From NCBI GenBank assembly GCA_004298295.1, contig SCUH01000095.1, forward strand, positions 1-11,542: a stretch of 11,542 nucleotides of DNA. Reading direction: 5' to 3'. Position numbers and translations under genes: made by a program. Positions within the stretch are counted from its first letter, which is position 1; the number at the start of each line of letters is the position of its first letter. Under the pieces are notes generated by a model that was given only the letters and a program-made list of their open reading frames with translations, had not been told where the DNA came from and searched no databases. The DNA is from Betaproteobacteria bacterium. Its GTDB lineage: Bacteria; Pseudomonadota; Gammaproteobacteria; Burkholderiales; SG8-39. Shown in pieces: positions 1 through 6,255 of the stretch.

Positions 1-110
1 ACCACGTGCAGCGGGTGGATGGTGTGCGTGTACATGCCCGGCATGCGGCGCACGGGCTCGAGCCCCTTCAGGGCCTGGATCGCGGAAGCGTCGTAAACCT
101 GCTTGGCCAT
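1..110 (-). CDS. parE: DNA topoisomerase IV subunit B (ParE), N-terminal fragment
   Basis: Only the first 36 codons are in the window; the gene continues off the left edge. Reading from the ATG at 110, the peptide contains YDASAIQALKGLEPVRRMPG followed by MYT and an HPLHV stretch. This matches the start of the GHKL ATPase domain of type II topoisomerase B subunits. The threonine/histidine run after PGMY and the HPLHV continuation resemble ParE more than GyrB, whose equivalent begins GxGLHH. ParE pairs with ParC to decatenate daughter chromosomes. Upstream, towards the toxin gene, there are only 29 bases, with a purine-rich but weak ribosome site (GAGAA about 11 bases before the ATG). The ATP-binding Asn and Asp residues lie outside the window, so the ParE/GyrB choice rests on a short stretch. 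Confidence 0.82.
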   Translation of the reverse strand, partial: MAKQVYDASAIQALKGLEPVRRMPGMYTHTIHPLHV

Positions 111-112
111 GG

Positions 113-145
113 ATCTAGTGATTCTCTTCGTCTTCTCTACTAGAT
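113..145. repeat. 7-bp inverted repeat between vapC and parE
   Basis: ATCTAGT at 113-119 and ACTAGAT at 139-145 are perfect reverse complements separated by 19 bases. The right arm covers the vapC stop codon (TAG on the minus strand, 142-140) and the left arm lies just before the parE ATG. The arms are AT-rich, the loop is long and no T-run follows, so it is a poor intrinsic terminator. It could be an operator or a weak mRNA structure over the parE ribosome site. Function is not shown. Confidence 0.35.
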
Positions 146-589
146 ATTGTAGCGCCGGCGCAATTGCGAGGCGCTCAGGCGTCCCGGTGCGTGCACGATG
201 ACACCGGCTGCAGCGCCGGCAGCTGCGAGATTGCGATCGAGCGTGATCAGCGCAGAATCGAGCCGCGCCGCCAGCTCAAGATACGCGGCATCGTAAGTGC
301 TGAGGTTGTGCTGCTCGGCCAACGCGCTGATGGCACGCAGCTCGTGGGTGTGGCCGTCGATGCGCAATCGCAGCCGTGCCGCCTCGTCGAGAACCTGCAG
401 GCGCTCGGCTCGCGTGAGCCGGCGCTTGCGCTCGGCGGCGAGCAGCGCGTTCGGAAATTCGAGTCGCCACAGGGCGGGCACCCAACATTCTTCCCTCGCT
501 ACCAGCTCGAGCGCGGCGTCGGTGAAGCCGGTTCGTTCGTCCGGGAAGAACCAGGACAGCGAGATGGAGGCGTCGAGCACGAGCGCCAT
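140..589 (-). CDS. vapC: VapC-type PIN-domain toxin ribonuclease
   Basis: This is a 149-residue PIN-domain protein, the usual length for VapC toxins. The four acidic residues expected in the Mg-dependent RNase active site are visible: D6 in VLDAS, E44 in RLEFPNALL, D100 in TYDAAYLELA and D118 in TLDRNL. The N-terminal VLDASISLSWFFPDE block is typical of the family. VapC toxins cleave RNA, often tRNA or rRNA, when freed from their antitoxin; this one's target cannot be read from sequence. Its ATG overlaps the antitoxin stop by one base (TGATG), so the two are probably translationally coupled. All catalytic residues are present and the frame is open, so the toxin looks intact. The pair sits alone between parE and mmsA. 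Confidence 0.9.
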   Translation of the reverse strand: MALVLDASISLSWFFPDERTGFTDAALELVAREECWVPALWRLEFPNALLAAERKRRLTRAERLQVLDEAARLRLRIDGHTHELRAISALAEQHNLSTYDAAYLELAARLDSALITLDRNLAAAGAAAGVIVHAPGRLSASQLRRRYNI

Positions 590-843
590 CAGTAGCGCCT
601 GCCCGCCTTGATCAATTCCGCAATCGTGGTGCCGGGTGCCGCGGGTTTGCCGCGCCCGACACGCGTTCGCTTGATCTCCTCGACCAGAGCCCGCATCCGT
701 GCGGGCTCATCGTCGGGCCTGACGGGAACGAGCCGCGCCACGGCCCTGCCGCGACGAGTAATCGTGACGGTCTCGCCTGCCTCGACCCTGTCGAGCAGCT
801 CGGCGAGCTTGGTCTTGGCTTCGAACGATCCGACCGTACTCAT
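589..843 (-). CDS. vapB: VapB antitoxin, Phd/YefM-like
   Basis: This small antitoxin is 84 residues long and lies immediately upstream of vapC. Residues 3-40 (TVGSFEAKTKLAELLDRVEA, then GETVTITRRGRAVARLVP) match the Phd/YefM DNA-binding fold, which dimerises and binds its own promoter. The arginine/lysine-rich C-terminal half (about 50-84) would be the toxin-neutralising tail. I place the start at the ATG at 843 because GGAGG lies at 849-853, exactly 5 bases upstream; a longer reading would begin at a TTG at 855 that overlaps this ribosome site. The stop codon shares one base with the vapC start. Autoregulation by the VapBC complex is expected from the family, and a candidate operator lies just upstream. 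Confidence 0.88.
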   Translation of the reverse strand: MSTVGSFEAKTKLAELLDRVEAGETVTITRRGRAVARLVPVRPDDEPARMRALVEEIKRTRVGRGKPAAPGTTIAELIKAGRRY

Positions 844-853
844 GACTGCCTCC

Positions 854-869
854 AACTAGACAACCAGTT
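854..869. promoter_or_regulatory. Candidate vapBC operator (imperfect palindrome)
   Basis: AACTAG-ACAA-CCAGTT is a 16-base near-palindrome (5 of 6 arm positions match) directly upstream of the vapB ribosome site. Phd/VapB antitoxins usually bind short palindromes in this position. No convincing -35/-10 pair was found around it. The assignment is inferred from position and symmetry only. Confidence 0.35.
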
Positions 870-912
870 TGAAGGGTAACACGGTTCCGGCTTCCGGCGC
901 GGCAGGCCGATC

Positions 913-934
913 GCGCGCAGGCAGCGCTGCGCGC
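913..934. terminator. GC-rich hairpin downstream of mmsA
   Basis: GCGCGCAG (913-920) pairs perfectly with CTGCGCGC (927-934) around a 6-base loop. It lies about 48 bases past the mmsA stop and 44 bases beyond the vapB ribosome site, in the 138-base gap between the two genes. No U-tract follows on either strand, so a classical intrinsic terminator is not supported. It may assist Rho-dependent termination or protect the mmsA mRNA 3' end. The rest of the gap shows nothing else convincing. Confidence 0.3.
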
Positions 935-981
935 CGGGCCGGATCAGCTCGGCGCGCCGCCGAGAAACCGGCGCCGCGAGA

Positions 982-2499
982 TCATCCCAGCGTCGGCATG
1001 TGAAAGCCCGGCGCCGGCGTGTCCTGGTGCGGCCAGCGCGTGGTCACCACCTTGGTGCGGGTGTAGAACTTGGTCGCCTCGACGCCGTGCACGTGCAGGT
1101 CGCCGAAGAGCGAATTCTTCCAGCCGCCGAAGGAGTAGTAGGCGACCGGCACCGGGATCGGCACGTTGACCCCGACCATGCCGACCGTGATCTCGTTTTC
1201 GAAGCGCCGCGCCGCGCCGCCCGACTCGGTAAAGATCGCGGTGCCGTTGGCGTAGGGATTGCGGTTGACCAGCGCGATCGCCTCTTCGAGCGTCTCGACG
1301 CGCAGCACCACCAGCACCGGGCCGAAAATCTCGTCGCGATGGATGCTCATTTCGGGCGTGACGCGATCGAACAGCGTCGTGCCGAGGAAAAAGCCGCCCT
1401 CGGACCCCGCCACCTTGCAGCCGCGGCCGTCGAGCACCAGCTCGGCGCCTTCCTTCACGCCGGCGTCGATGTAGGAAGCCACCTTGTCGCGGTGCTGGCA
1501 GGTGATGAGCGGGCCCATGTCGATGCCGTCGCGGTCCCCCGGCCCGATGCGGATGGCCGCGGCCTTCATCTTCAGCAGCGCGACGAGCGGATCAGCCGCG
1601 GCGCCCACCGCCACCACTGCGGAGACCGCCATGCAGCGCTCGCCCGCAGACCCGTACGCCGCGCCGATCAGCGCCTCGGCGGCGAACTCGAGGTCCGCGT
1701 CGGGCAGCACCACCGCGTGGTTCTTGGCGCCGCCCAGCGCCTGCACGCGCTTGCCGTGCCGCGCCGCGGTCTCGTAAATGTGCCTCGCCACCGGCGTCGA
1801 GCCGACGAACGACACCGCGTCGATGCCCGGATGCGTGAGGATCGCATCGACCGCGACCTTGTCGCCGTGCACCACGTTGAAGACGCCGTCGGGCAGGCCC
1901 GCCTTCTGCAGCAGCTCGGCCATGCGGATCGAGGCCGAAGGATCCTTTTCCGAGGGTTTGAGGATGAAGGCATTGCCGCACGCGATCGCCACCGGAAACA
2001 TCCACAGCGGCACCATCACCGGAAAATTGAACGGCGTGATGCCGGCGCAGACGCCGACCGGCTGGCGCACGGTGTGCGTGTCCACCTGCGTGCCGACGTT
2101 CTCGGAATGCTCGCCCTTCAGCAGGTGCGGGATGCCGCAGGCGAACTCGACGACTTCCATGCCGCGCTGGACCGAGCCGAGCGCATCGGGGAGGGTCTTG
2201 CCGTGCTCTTCGCTGACCAGGCGCGCGAGGTCCTTCTGCGCGTCTTCCATGAGGCGCAGGAAGCGCTGCATCACGCGCGCGCGCCGCAGCGCCGGCCAGT
2301 TGCGCCATTGCGCCTGCGCCGCGCCCGCCGCGTCGACCGCCTCGTTCACCACTTCGTGCGAAGCGAACGGCACGCGCCGCACCACCTGCCCGGCGGCCGG
2401 ATTGAAGACCTCGCCCATGCGCGCCGCCGCGGGCACGGCGGCGCGGCCATGGATCCACATCGGAATGGTTTCCAGCTTGAGCTCTGCGGGCTTGTTCAT
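982..2499 (-). CDS. mmsA: Methylmalonate-semialdehyde dehydrogenase (acylating)
   Basis: This 505-residue protein belongs to the ALDH6 family, which converts methylmalonate semialdehyde or malonate semialdehyde plus CoA and NAD+ to propionyl-CoA or acetyl-CoA in valine, thymine and inositol breakdown. Visible motifs are FNFP (157-160), KPSEKDP (181-187), FVGSTPVAR (231-239), GGAKNH (256-261), GSAGERCM with catalytic Cys289, and EIFGPVL (390-396). In most aldehyde dehydrogenases a glutamate acts as general base near residue 260. Here it is Asn260, as is characteristic of CoA-acylating MMSDH. The ATG at 2499 is chosen because GGAGGT lies 4 bases upstream (2504-2509) and it gives the normal family length; the open frame continues upstream to 2670 but would run into mscS. 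No other valine-pathway gene is beside it. Confidence 0.93.
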   Translation of the reverse strand: MNKPAELKLETIPMWIHGRAAVPAAARMGEVFNPAAGQVVRRVPFASHEVVNEAVDAAGAAQAQWRNWPALRRARVMQRFLRLMEDAQKDLARLVSEEHGKTLPDALGSVQRGMEVVEFACGIPHLLKGEHSENVGTQVDTHTVRQPVGVCAGITPFNFPVMVPLWMFPVAIACGNAFILKPSEKDPSASIRMAELLQKAGLPDGVFNVVHGDKVAVDAILTHPGIDAVSFVGSTPVARHIYETAARHGKRVQALGGAKNHAVVLPDADLEFAAEALIGAAYGSAGERCMAVSAVVAVGAAADPLVALLKMKAAAIRIGPGDRDGIDMGPLITCQHRDKVASYIDAGVKEGAELVLDGRGCKVAGSEGGFFLGTTLFDRVTPEMSIHRDEIFGPVLVVLRVETLEEAIALVNRNPYANGTAIFTESGGAARRFENEITVGMVGVNVPIPVPVAYYSFGGWKNSLFGDLHVHGVEATKFYTRTKVVTTRWPHQDTPAPGFHMPTLG

Positions 2500-2518
2500 C
2501 GGGACCTCCGGGCGGACA

Positions 2519-2524
2519 ATTCTA
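2519..2524 (-). promoter_or_regulatory. mmsA: Possible mmsA -10 element
   Basis: TAGAAT on the minus strand (one mismatch to TATAAT) lies about 20 bases before the mmsA start, which would give a short leader just covering the GGAGGT site. No good -35 hexamer stands 16-18 bases further upstream; an inverted repeat occupies that region instead, so an activator-dependent promoter is possible. Weak call. Confidence 0.3.
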
Positions 2525-2528
2525 CGTC

Positions 2529-2546
2529 CAAAGTCAATCCACTTTG
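2529..2546. promoter_or_regulatory. Inverted repeat in the mmsA/mscS divergent region
   Basis: CAAAGT (2529-2534) and ACTTTG (2541-2546) are perfect inverted arms separated by 6 bases, in the 109-base gap between divergent mmsA and mscS. The position overlaps where the mmsA -35 would lie. A TTGACT on the minus strand (2537-2532) and a TTGACG on the plus strand (2544-2549) overlap the arms, but neither has a matching -10. It is a plausible operator for an unidentified dimeric regulator. Confidence 0.4.
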
Positions 2547-2608
2547 ACGGTGCGCCAACGGCTGCCGGCGCCTCGAGCGCCGCGGCCGGCCCAGGATCGG
2601 AGAGCGAT

Positions 2609-3433
2609 ATGGACATTCCATTGCAGAGCATCGACCAGGTCAGAGTCACGGCGATCGACCTGGCGTTCAAGTTCGGGCCGAAGCTGCTGGTCGCAGTGCT
2701 GATCCTGGTCGCGGGCTACCTGGTCGGCCGCTGGGCGGGCGGAGTCACGACGCGCGCCATCGCGCGCTTGCGTCTGGAACCGCCGGTGCGCGTACTGATC
2801 GAGCGCATCGTGCGCGTGCTCGTGCTCGGCCTGTTCTTCATCCTGGCGCTGCAGAACCTGGGCGTCGAACTGCTGCCGCTGATCGCGGGCCTGGGCGTCG
2901 CCGGCGCCGGCGTCGCGCTCGCCATGCAGGGGGTGCTGGGGAACATGGTCGCCGGGCTGACGATCATCCTCGCGCAGCCGTTCCGCGTCGGCGACTACAT
3001 CTCGATCGTCAAGGAAGAGGGCGATGTGCTCGACATCAGCCTGTTCAACACCACGCTGGGACACCCCGACTTGTCGAAAGTCGTGATTCCCAACCGCAAG
3101 ATCGTGGGCGAGGTGCTGCACAACTACGGCCGCATCCGCCAGCTCGCGCTCGAGGTCGGCGTCGCCTACGACACCGATCTCGCGGCCGCGGTGAGCGCGC
3201 TGCACGCGGTGCTCGGGGCCAATTCGCGCGTGCTGCCGGAGCCCGCGCCCCTCATTTTCGTCGCGCGGCTCGCCGAATCCATCCGCATCGGCGTCAGTCC
3301 CTGGGTCGACGTGGCCGATTACTTCGCCGCGGGGGGCGAGCTCAACCGCGCCATCCTGGAAGCGTTCCGCGACCGGCGCATTGTCATCCCGATGCCGCAG
3401 CGCGAGGTGCACCTGGTCGGCAAGACCGCCTGA
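2609..3433 (+). CDS. mscS: Small-conductance mechanosensitive channel, MscS family
   Basis: This 274-residue inner-membrane channel has the compact three-helix MscS layout. TM1 is about 23-42 (FGPKLLVAVLILVAGYLVGR) and TM2 about 60-84. The Gly/Ala-rich pore helix TM3 is about 88-121 (GLGVAGAGVALAMQGVLGN, then MVAGLTII). After it comes PFRVGDYISI (124-133), the start of the cytosolic beta domain, then LFNTTL and VVIPNRKIVGEVLHNYG (158-174), the family signature. MscS channels open under membrane tension to release solutes during osmotic downshock. The ATG at 2609 is preceded by GGAG (2599-2602) at 6-base spacing. The same frame stays open upstream, antisense to mmsA, but that stretch is not coding. 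mnmC follows after 10 bases, suggesting co-transcription without an obvious functional link. Confidence 0.93.
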   Translation: MDIPLQSIDQVRVTAIDLAFKFGPKLLVAVLILVAGYLVGRWAGGVTTRAIARLRLEPPVRVLIERIVRVLVLGLFFILALQNLGVELLPLIAGLGVAGAGVALAMQGVLGNMVAGLTIILAQPFRVGDYISIVKEEGDVLDISLFNTTLGHPDLSKVVIPNRKIVGEVLHNYGRIRQLALEVGVAYDTDLAAAVSALHAVLGANSRVLPEPAPLIFVARLAESIRIGVSPWVDVADYFAAGGELNRAILEAFRDRRIVIPMPQREVHLVGKTA

Positions 3434-3443
3434 TCGCCGTGGC

Positions 3444-5363
3444 ATGAGCGCACCCCTCGTGCCCGCACGGCTGGCGTTCGCCGCCGACGGCACGCCGTTT
3501 TCGCAAGCCTTTGGCGACGTCTATCACAGTGCCGAGGGCGGGCCCGGCCAGGCGCGCCACGTCTTCCTCGCCGGCAACGGACTGCCCGGGCGCTGGCGCG
3601 GCCGGCGCCGCTTCACGCTGCTCGAGACGGGCTTTGGCCTGGGCCTCAACTTTCTCGTCACCTGGGATGCGTGGCGCGGCGATGCCGGGCGCTGCGAGCG
3701 CCTGCATTTCGTTTCGCTGGAGAAACACCCGTTCTCGCGCCACGACCTCGAGCAACTGCACGCGCGCCATCCCGAATTCGCGCCGCTCGCCGCGCAGCTG
3801 CACGCGGCCTGGCCGCTGCTCGTGCCCGGTGTGCACCGCCTGGAATTCGAAGGCGGACGCGTCGTGCTCACGCTCGCGTTCGCCGATGCGACGCACGCAC
3901 TGCGCGAGCTGCGCCTCGCGGCCGACGCGGTTTTTCTCGACGGCTTCGACCCCCGGCGCAATCCGGAGCTTTGGTCGCCCGAGCTGATGCGGGTGGTAGC
4001 GCGCGCCTGCGCGCCCGGCGCGACCGCGGCCACCTGGAGCGCGGCGGCATCGGTGCGCGAAGCGCTCCGCAGCGCCGGATTCGAAGTGCAGAAGCGGCCC
4101 GGATTCGCGCAAAAGCGGGACATGTTGCAGGCGCGCGTCGTGCGCAGCGGACGCGAGGCGGCGGCGCCCGGCGAACGCCGTGCGCTCGTCGTCGGCGCAG
4201 GCATCGCGGGCGCCGCGGTGAGCGAACGGCTGTGCGCGCGCGGCTGGGAAGTGACGCTCATCGAGCGCCAGCCGCGGCGGCCCGCGGGCGAGCCGGGTCG
4301 CCACGCAGGCGTGTTCCATCCGGTGGTGACGCCGGACGACAGCCTGTTTGCCCGCCTCACGCGCGCCGGATTCCTCGCCGCGCTCGCGCGCTGGCGCGCG
4401 CTGCAGGCCGCCGGCCAGGCGCTCGTCTGGGACGAGTGCGGCGTGCTGCAGCTCGCGCGCGACGAGCGCGAGGCCGTGGCGCAGCACAACGCCATCGCGA
4501 CGCTGGGACTGCCGCCCGGCTACGCCCAGCAGGCGTCGCGCGATGCGGCGAGCGCGTACGCGGGCGTGCCGCTGGCCGCGGGCGGCCTGTGGTTTCCTTC
4601 CAGCGGCTGGATCCGGCCGCTGTCGCTGATCGACGCGCAGCTCGCGGCCGCGGGGGCGCGGCTCGAGGCGCGCTTCGGTTGCGAAGCGGCGCGCATCACG
4701 CGTGGGCCCGACGGCTGGACGGCGACCGATCGCGATGGGCGCACGATCGCGCGCGCTCCCGTTGTGGTGCTCGCCAACGCGGCAGACGCGCTCAAGCTTG
4801 CGCCGCAGCGCGCGATCCGCATCCGCCGCGTCCGCGGCCAGATCAGCTTCCTGCCGGGCGAACGCTTCGCCGCGCCGCACGTCGTCGTGCTGCGCGGCGG
4901 TTTCGTGCTGCCGGCAATGCGCGGCGAATCGATCGCGGGCGCGAGCTACGATTTCGACGACGACGACCCCTCGCCGCGCGCTTCGAGCCACGCCGGCAAC
5001 CTCGAGCGCCTGGCGCGCATCCTGCCGGGCGCCGCCGCGGACCTCGACCCGGCGGCGCTCCAGGGGGTGGTGGGATTTCGCGCCGTCGCGCCCGACCGCT
5101 TGCCGCTCATCGGCGCGCTCTGCAACGAAGACGCCGCAGCACCCAGGAACCCGCGGCTGGCGACGCTGCCGCGCTGCGAAGGTCTCTTCGGCAGCTTCGC
5201 CTTCGGTTCGCGCGGACTGCTCTGGGCGGGGCTGGGTGCGGAACTGCTCGCCAGTCACCTGGAAGGCGAGCCGCTGCCGCTGGAAGCGCGCCTCGCCGAG
5301 GCGCTCGACCCCGGCAGGTTCCTGCTGCGCACCCTGCGCCGGACTACAAGCGCTCAAGCTTGA
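3444..5363 (+). CDS. mnmC: Bifunctional tRNA 5-methylaminomethyl-2-thiouridine biosynthesis protein MnmC
   Basis: This 639-residue fusion enzyme finishes the wobble U34 modification of Lys, Glu and Gln tRNAs. The FAD domain turns cmnm5s2U into nm5s2U and the methyltransferase domain makes mnm5s2U. The N-terminal methyltransferase (about 1-235) shows the SAM loop ETGFGLGLNF (61-70), the catalytic-region FLDGFDPRRNPELW with D166, and GFEVQKRPGFAQKRDML (212-228). The C-terminal oxidoreductase begins with ALVVGAGIAGAAVSERL (247-263, the FAD-binding GxGxxG) and ends with GVVGFRAVAPDRLPLIG and FGSRGLLWAGLGAELLASHL. Length and domain order match the E. coli protein of about 668 residues. The ATG at 3444, 10 bases after the mscS stop, has no strong ribosome site and may rely on coupling. 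Its 3' end overlaps the convergent CDF gene by 20 bases. Confidence 0.95.
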   Translation: MSAPLVPARLAFAADGTPFSQAFGDVYHSAEGGPGQARHVFLAGNGLPGRWRGRRRFTLLETGFGLGLNFLVTWDAWRGDAGRCERLHFVSLEKHPFSRHDLEQLHARHPEFAPLAAQLHAAWPLLVPGVHRLEFEGGRVVLTLAFADATHALRELRLAADAVFLDGFDPRRNPELWSPELMRVVARACAPGATAATWSAAASVREALRSAGFEVQKRPGFAQKRDMLQARVVRSGREAAAPGERRALVVGAGIAGAAVSERLCARGWEVTLIERQPRRPAGEPGRHAGVFHPVVTPDDSLFARLTRAGFLAALARWRALQAAGQALVWDECGVLQLARDEREAVAQHNAIATLGLPPGYAQQASRDAASAYAGVPLAAGGLWFPSSGWIRPLSLIDAQLAAAGARLEARFGCEAARITRGPDGWTATDRDGRTIARAPVVVLANAADALKLAPQRAIRIRRVRGQISFLPGERFAAPHVVVLRGGFVLPAMRGESIAGASYDFDDDDPSPRASSHAGNLERLARILPGAAADLDPAALQGVVGFRAVAPDRLPLIGALCNEDAAAPRNPRLATLPRCEGLFGSFAFGSRGLLWAGLGAELLASHLEGEPLPLEARLAEALDPGRFLLRTLRRTTSAQA

Positions 5364-6255
5364 TGTCGTCGTACGAGGCGGGGTGCGAGATCGGCTCGAG
5401 GTGGCTGAACAGGATCGCGTTCGGCACCAGCGAGCGGATGCGCTCTTCGATCTCCTCCGAAAGCTGGTGCGCCTGCGCCACCGTCCAGGTATCCGGCACG
5501 AGCAGGTGAAAGGAGATGAAGCGCCGAGCGCCCGCCTGCCGCGTCAGCACGGCGTGAAACTGGACGGGATAGCGGCGCCGGTATTCGGCGAAGATCTTCT
5601 CCATCTCGGCGCGGTCCTCGGGCTCGATCGCCGCGTCGAGCAGGCCGGTGAACGAGCGGCGCATCAGGCCGATGCCGGTCCAGACGATGTGCACCGCCAC
5701 CGCGAGCGCGATCAGCGGGTCGAGGATCAGCCAGCCGGTGCCCCACACCAGCGCGACGCCCGCGACCACGCCGGCGGAAGTCCATACATCCGTCATGAGA
5801 TGACGGCCGTCGGCCTCCAGCGCGATGCTTTGCTCGCGCCGGCCGACGCGGATCAGCGCAAGCGACACGCCGAGGTTGATGAGCGAGGCGAAGACGGAAA
5901 GGCCGATGCCGAGCGCGGCGGCATCGAGCGCCTGCGGCGCCAGCAGGCGCGGGACCGCGGCGTACGCGATGCTGCCGGCCGCCAATACAATGAGCGCGCC
6001 CTCGACGCCGCTCGCGACGTACTCGGCCTTGAAGCGGCCGTAGGGATGCGCCTCGTCGGGCGGCGCCGAGGCCACGCGCAGCATGGCGAGCGCGAGCAGT
6101 GCCGCGGCCAGATTGATCAGCGACTCGAGCGCGTCCGACAGCAGGCCGACGGAGCCGGTGACGGCCCAGGCGAGGGTCTTGATCGCGATCGTGGCCACCG
6201 CGGCCGCGACCGAGAGCCAGGCGTAGCGCTCAAGCTTTCCGTCGGCGACCTGCAC
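5344..6255 (-). CDS. Cation diffusion facilitator (CDF) family metal transporter
   Basis: This 303-residue protein has about six membrane segments (roughly 12-32, 36-60, 82-103, 114-136, 158-173 and 178-197) and a cytosolic C-terminal domain. It is a likely divalent-metal/proton antiporter that exports metal from the cytosol. HPYGRFKAEYVASGVEGALI (70-89) and EADGRHLMTDVWTSAG (147-162) are family signatures. The TM5 metal pair HxxxD is H152/D156. The TM2 pair, usually H/D plus D, is E44 and N48 in SDALESLINL, so the metal cannot be predicted by analogy with Zn exporters. The only start is a GTG at 6255, which puts the first 26 bases inside lutB and implies translational coupling. The C-terminal end overlaps mnmC. 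A 13-bp direct repeat lies near each end of the gene. Confidence 0.9.
   Translation of the reverse strand: MQVADGKLERYAWLSVAAAVATIAIKTLAWAVTGSVGLLSDALESLINLAAALLALAMLRVASAPPDEAHPYGRFKAEYVASGVEGALIVLAAGSIAYAAVPRLLAPQALDAAALGIGLSVFASLINLGVSLALIRVGRREQSIALEADGRHLMTDVWTSAGVVAGVALVWGTGWLILDPLIALAVAVHIVWTGIGLMRRSFTGLLDAAIEPEDRAEMEKIFAEYRRRYPVQFHAVLTRQAGARRFISFHLLVPDTWTVAQAHQLSEEIEERIRSLVPNAILFSHLEPISHPASYDDIKLERL
5349..5361. repeat. 13-bp direct repeat, copy 1 (CDF gene 3' end)
   Basis: AGCGCTCAAGCTT occurs here and again, exactly and in the same orientation, at 6225-6237. On the minus strand it encodes Lys-Leu-Glu-Arg at the C-terminus of the CDF transporter; on the plus strand it ends at the first base of the mnmC stop codon. 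Flanking bases differ between the copies, so the match is limited to 13 bases. Confidence 0.6.
6225..6237. repeat. 13-bp direct repeat, copy 2 (CDF gene 5' end)
   Basis: This is the second exact copy of AGCGCTCAAGCTT, 876 bases from the first. It encodes Lys-Leu-Glu-Arg at residues 7-10 of the CDF transporter and contains the lutB stop codon (TGA on the minus strand, 6232-6230). The two copies therefore bracket almost precisely the CDF coding region. Confidence 0.6.

Noticed and set aside
146..151. TACAAT on the minus strand as a parE -10 box
   Set aside because: It matches 5 of 6 consensus bases, but the 16-17-base-upstream position reads GCGCCT/CGCCTC with no -35 similarity and lies inside vapC. 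Kept only as a weak possibility.
886..896. CCGG-CTT-CCGG mini-hairpin upstream of vapB
   Set aside because: A 4-base stem with a 3-base loop is expected often in GC-rich DNA and has no T-run or conserved context.
1000..2547. Long plus-strand open frame (about 515 codons) antisense to mmsA
   Set aside because: Its translation is Arg/His/Asp-rich low-complexity protein with no recognisable domain. Such frames arise opposite GC-rich genes, and mmsA on the other strand has full family motifs and a good ribosome site.
3384..5357. Minus-strand open frame of about 657 codons opposite mnmC
   Set aside because: The composition is that of an Arg/Ala/Gly-rich shadow frame. mnmC on the plus strand carries all expected SAM and FAD motifs.
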